A stretch of DNA of 64,000 bases from Pyrinomonas methylaliphatogenes (GTDB lineage: Bacteria; Acidobacteriota; Blastocatellia; Pyrinomonadales; Pyrinomonadaceae), in NCBI RefSeq assembly GCF_000820845.2, contig NZ_CBXV010000007.1, positions 274,582 to 338,581 on the forward strand, written 5' to 3'. Position 1 is the stretch's first letter; each line of letters starts with the position of its first letter. Of this stretch, positions 63,481 to 64,000 are shown one piece after another. Under the pieces are notes generated by a model that saw nothing but the letters and a program-made list of their open reading frames with translations, ran no database searches and was not told the DNA's origin. Position numbers and translations under genes: made by a program.

Positions 63481-63555
63481 GCCCGCGTAGCTCAGGGGTA
63501 GAGCGCATCCTTGGTAAGGATGAGGCCACGGGTTCGATCCCCGTCGCGGGCTCCA
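63481..63555 (+). tRNA. tRNA-Thr (GGU)
   Basis: 75 nt. Acceptor GCCCGCG/CGCGGGC, anticodon loop TTGGTAA (GGT), CCA encoded. Lies 68 bp before the tuf start. Confidence 0.96.
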
Positions 63556-63623
63556 CGATCCTTCGGCAAGATCGTTTTAAATCGACCAGCATTCGTAGAC
63601 TTTGAGGAGAGGTTAGGGGGAAT

Positions 63624-64000
63624 ATGAGCAAAGAGAGGTTTGATCGGACGAAGCCGCATGTGAACATAGGGACGATAGGGCATGTGGATCATGGGAAGAC
63701 GACGTTAACGGCGGCGATCACGCGGGTGTTATCGAAGAGGAATCCGCGTGTGCAGTATCGGTCGTTTGAGACGATCGACAATGCGCCGGAGGAGCGGCAG
63801 CGGGGGATCACGATAGCGACGGCGCATGTGGAGTATGAGACGGAGAAGCGGCATTATGCGCATGTGGATTGTCCTGGGCATGCGGATTATGTGAAGAACA
63901 TGATTACGGGTGCGGCGCAGATGGATGGGGCGATTCTTGTGGTGGCGGCGACAGATGGGCCGATGCCGCAGACGCGGGAGCACATATTGTTGGCGCGGCA
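63624..64000 (+). CDS. tuf: elongation factor Tu (N-terminal part, cut by window end)
   Basis: GTPase that delivers aminoacyl-tRNA to the ribosome. Only 125 full codons are present. G1 motif GHVDHGKT, switch [10 protein letters not shown] and G3 DCPGHADY with [16 protein letters not shown] are all intact and typical of EF-Tu. ATG 63624 follows GAGAGGTTAGGGGGAAT. The codon use differs strikingly from the rest of the window: nearly all Val are GTG, all Ala GCG, Gly mostly GGG and Arg mostly CGG, with only about 8 of 125 codons ending in C. The order Thr-Tyr-Gly-Thr tRNA-tuf equals the E. coli tufB operon; secE, nusG and rplK may follow outside the window. Confidence 0.96.
   Translation, partial: MSKERFDRTKPHVNIGTIGHVDHGKTTLTAAITRVLSKRNPRVQYRSFETIDNAPEERQRGITIATAHVEYETEKRHYAHVDCPGHADYVKNMITGAAQMDGAILVVAATDGPMPQTREHILLAR

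Noticed and set aside
63233..63667. Several ORFs over the tRNA-Tyr, Gly and Thr genes on both strands
   Set aside because: Composed of tRNA sequence (for example SSVGRASAFQAEGREFESRRP), a familiar spurious annotation.

Overview
The window is a gene-dense stretch (about 60% G+C by eye) of a bacterial chromosome with a Gram-negative envelope. I infer Acidobacteriota, probably a Blastocatellia-like lineage. The grounds are a VWA protein of the type typical of acidobacteria, a two-membrane envelope gene set (Lpt export, heptose synthesis, OmpA, Wza-like export), a type IV pilus set, and an HprK/RpoN/RapZ cluster like those of acidobacteria and deltaproteobacteria. This is inference from gene content; no 16S or ribosomal protein genes are present to place it.

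Layout. 1-5.7 kb: end of an unidentified gene, rsmA, ctaA, RNase J, an SDR and uppP. 6.0-17.8 kb: recJ, a fused lptC/lptA gene, lptB, rpoN, hpf, hprK, rapZ, EIIA(Man), HPr and EI, a compact operon-like run joining LPS export to a regulatory PTS without a visible permease. 17.9-25.6 kb: polysaccharide export protein, an Ig-like membrane protein, a CPBP protein, the RNase P RNA, a ribbon-helix-helix protein, tRNA-Pro, rdgB and two large uncharacterised proteins. 25.7-37.3 kb: type IV pilus region. A sigma70-type promoter leads into a clear GEMM-I (cyclic di-GMP class I) riboswitch, a tiny Arg-rich ORF, then pilM-N-O-P-Q and a roadblock protein; a near-consensus sigma54 promoter then precedes four minor pilin genes, closed by a strong terminator. 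37.5-43.7 kb: HNH nuclease, tatA, radA, tmRNA, PBP1A and a zinc-ribbon protein. 44-52.3 kb: ferredoxin, purH, a VWA protein with a 25-codon membrane ORF, biotin ligase, a putative metallopeptidase, rpoZ, gmk, yicC and an MsbA-like ABC exporter. 52.5-56.5 kb: an orphan response regulator, a beta-propeller protein, a small membrane protein and an OmpA-family protein. 56.6-64 kb: tRNA-Met, yjbQ, gmhA, uvrA, pgsA, an internally repeated envelope protein, and the classic tRNA Thr-Tyr-Gly-Thr-tuf unit, cut by the window end.

The genes form an envelope and surface-motility theme: LPS transport and core synthesis (lptCA, lptB, gmhA, MsbA-like), lipid-carrier recycling and peptidoglycan synthesis (uppP, PBP1A), capsule export, and pilus assembly. 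The pilus region looks to be under two controls: cyclic di-GMP sensing by RNA for the assembly genes and sigma54 for the minor pilins, with rpoN itself in the window. No CRISPR array, insertion sequence, prophage or obvious genomic island was seen.
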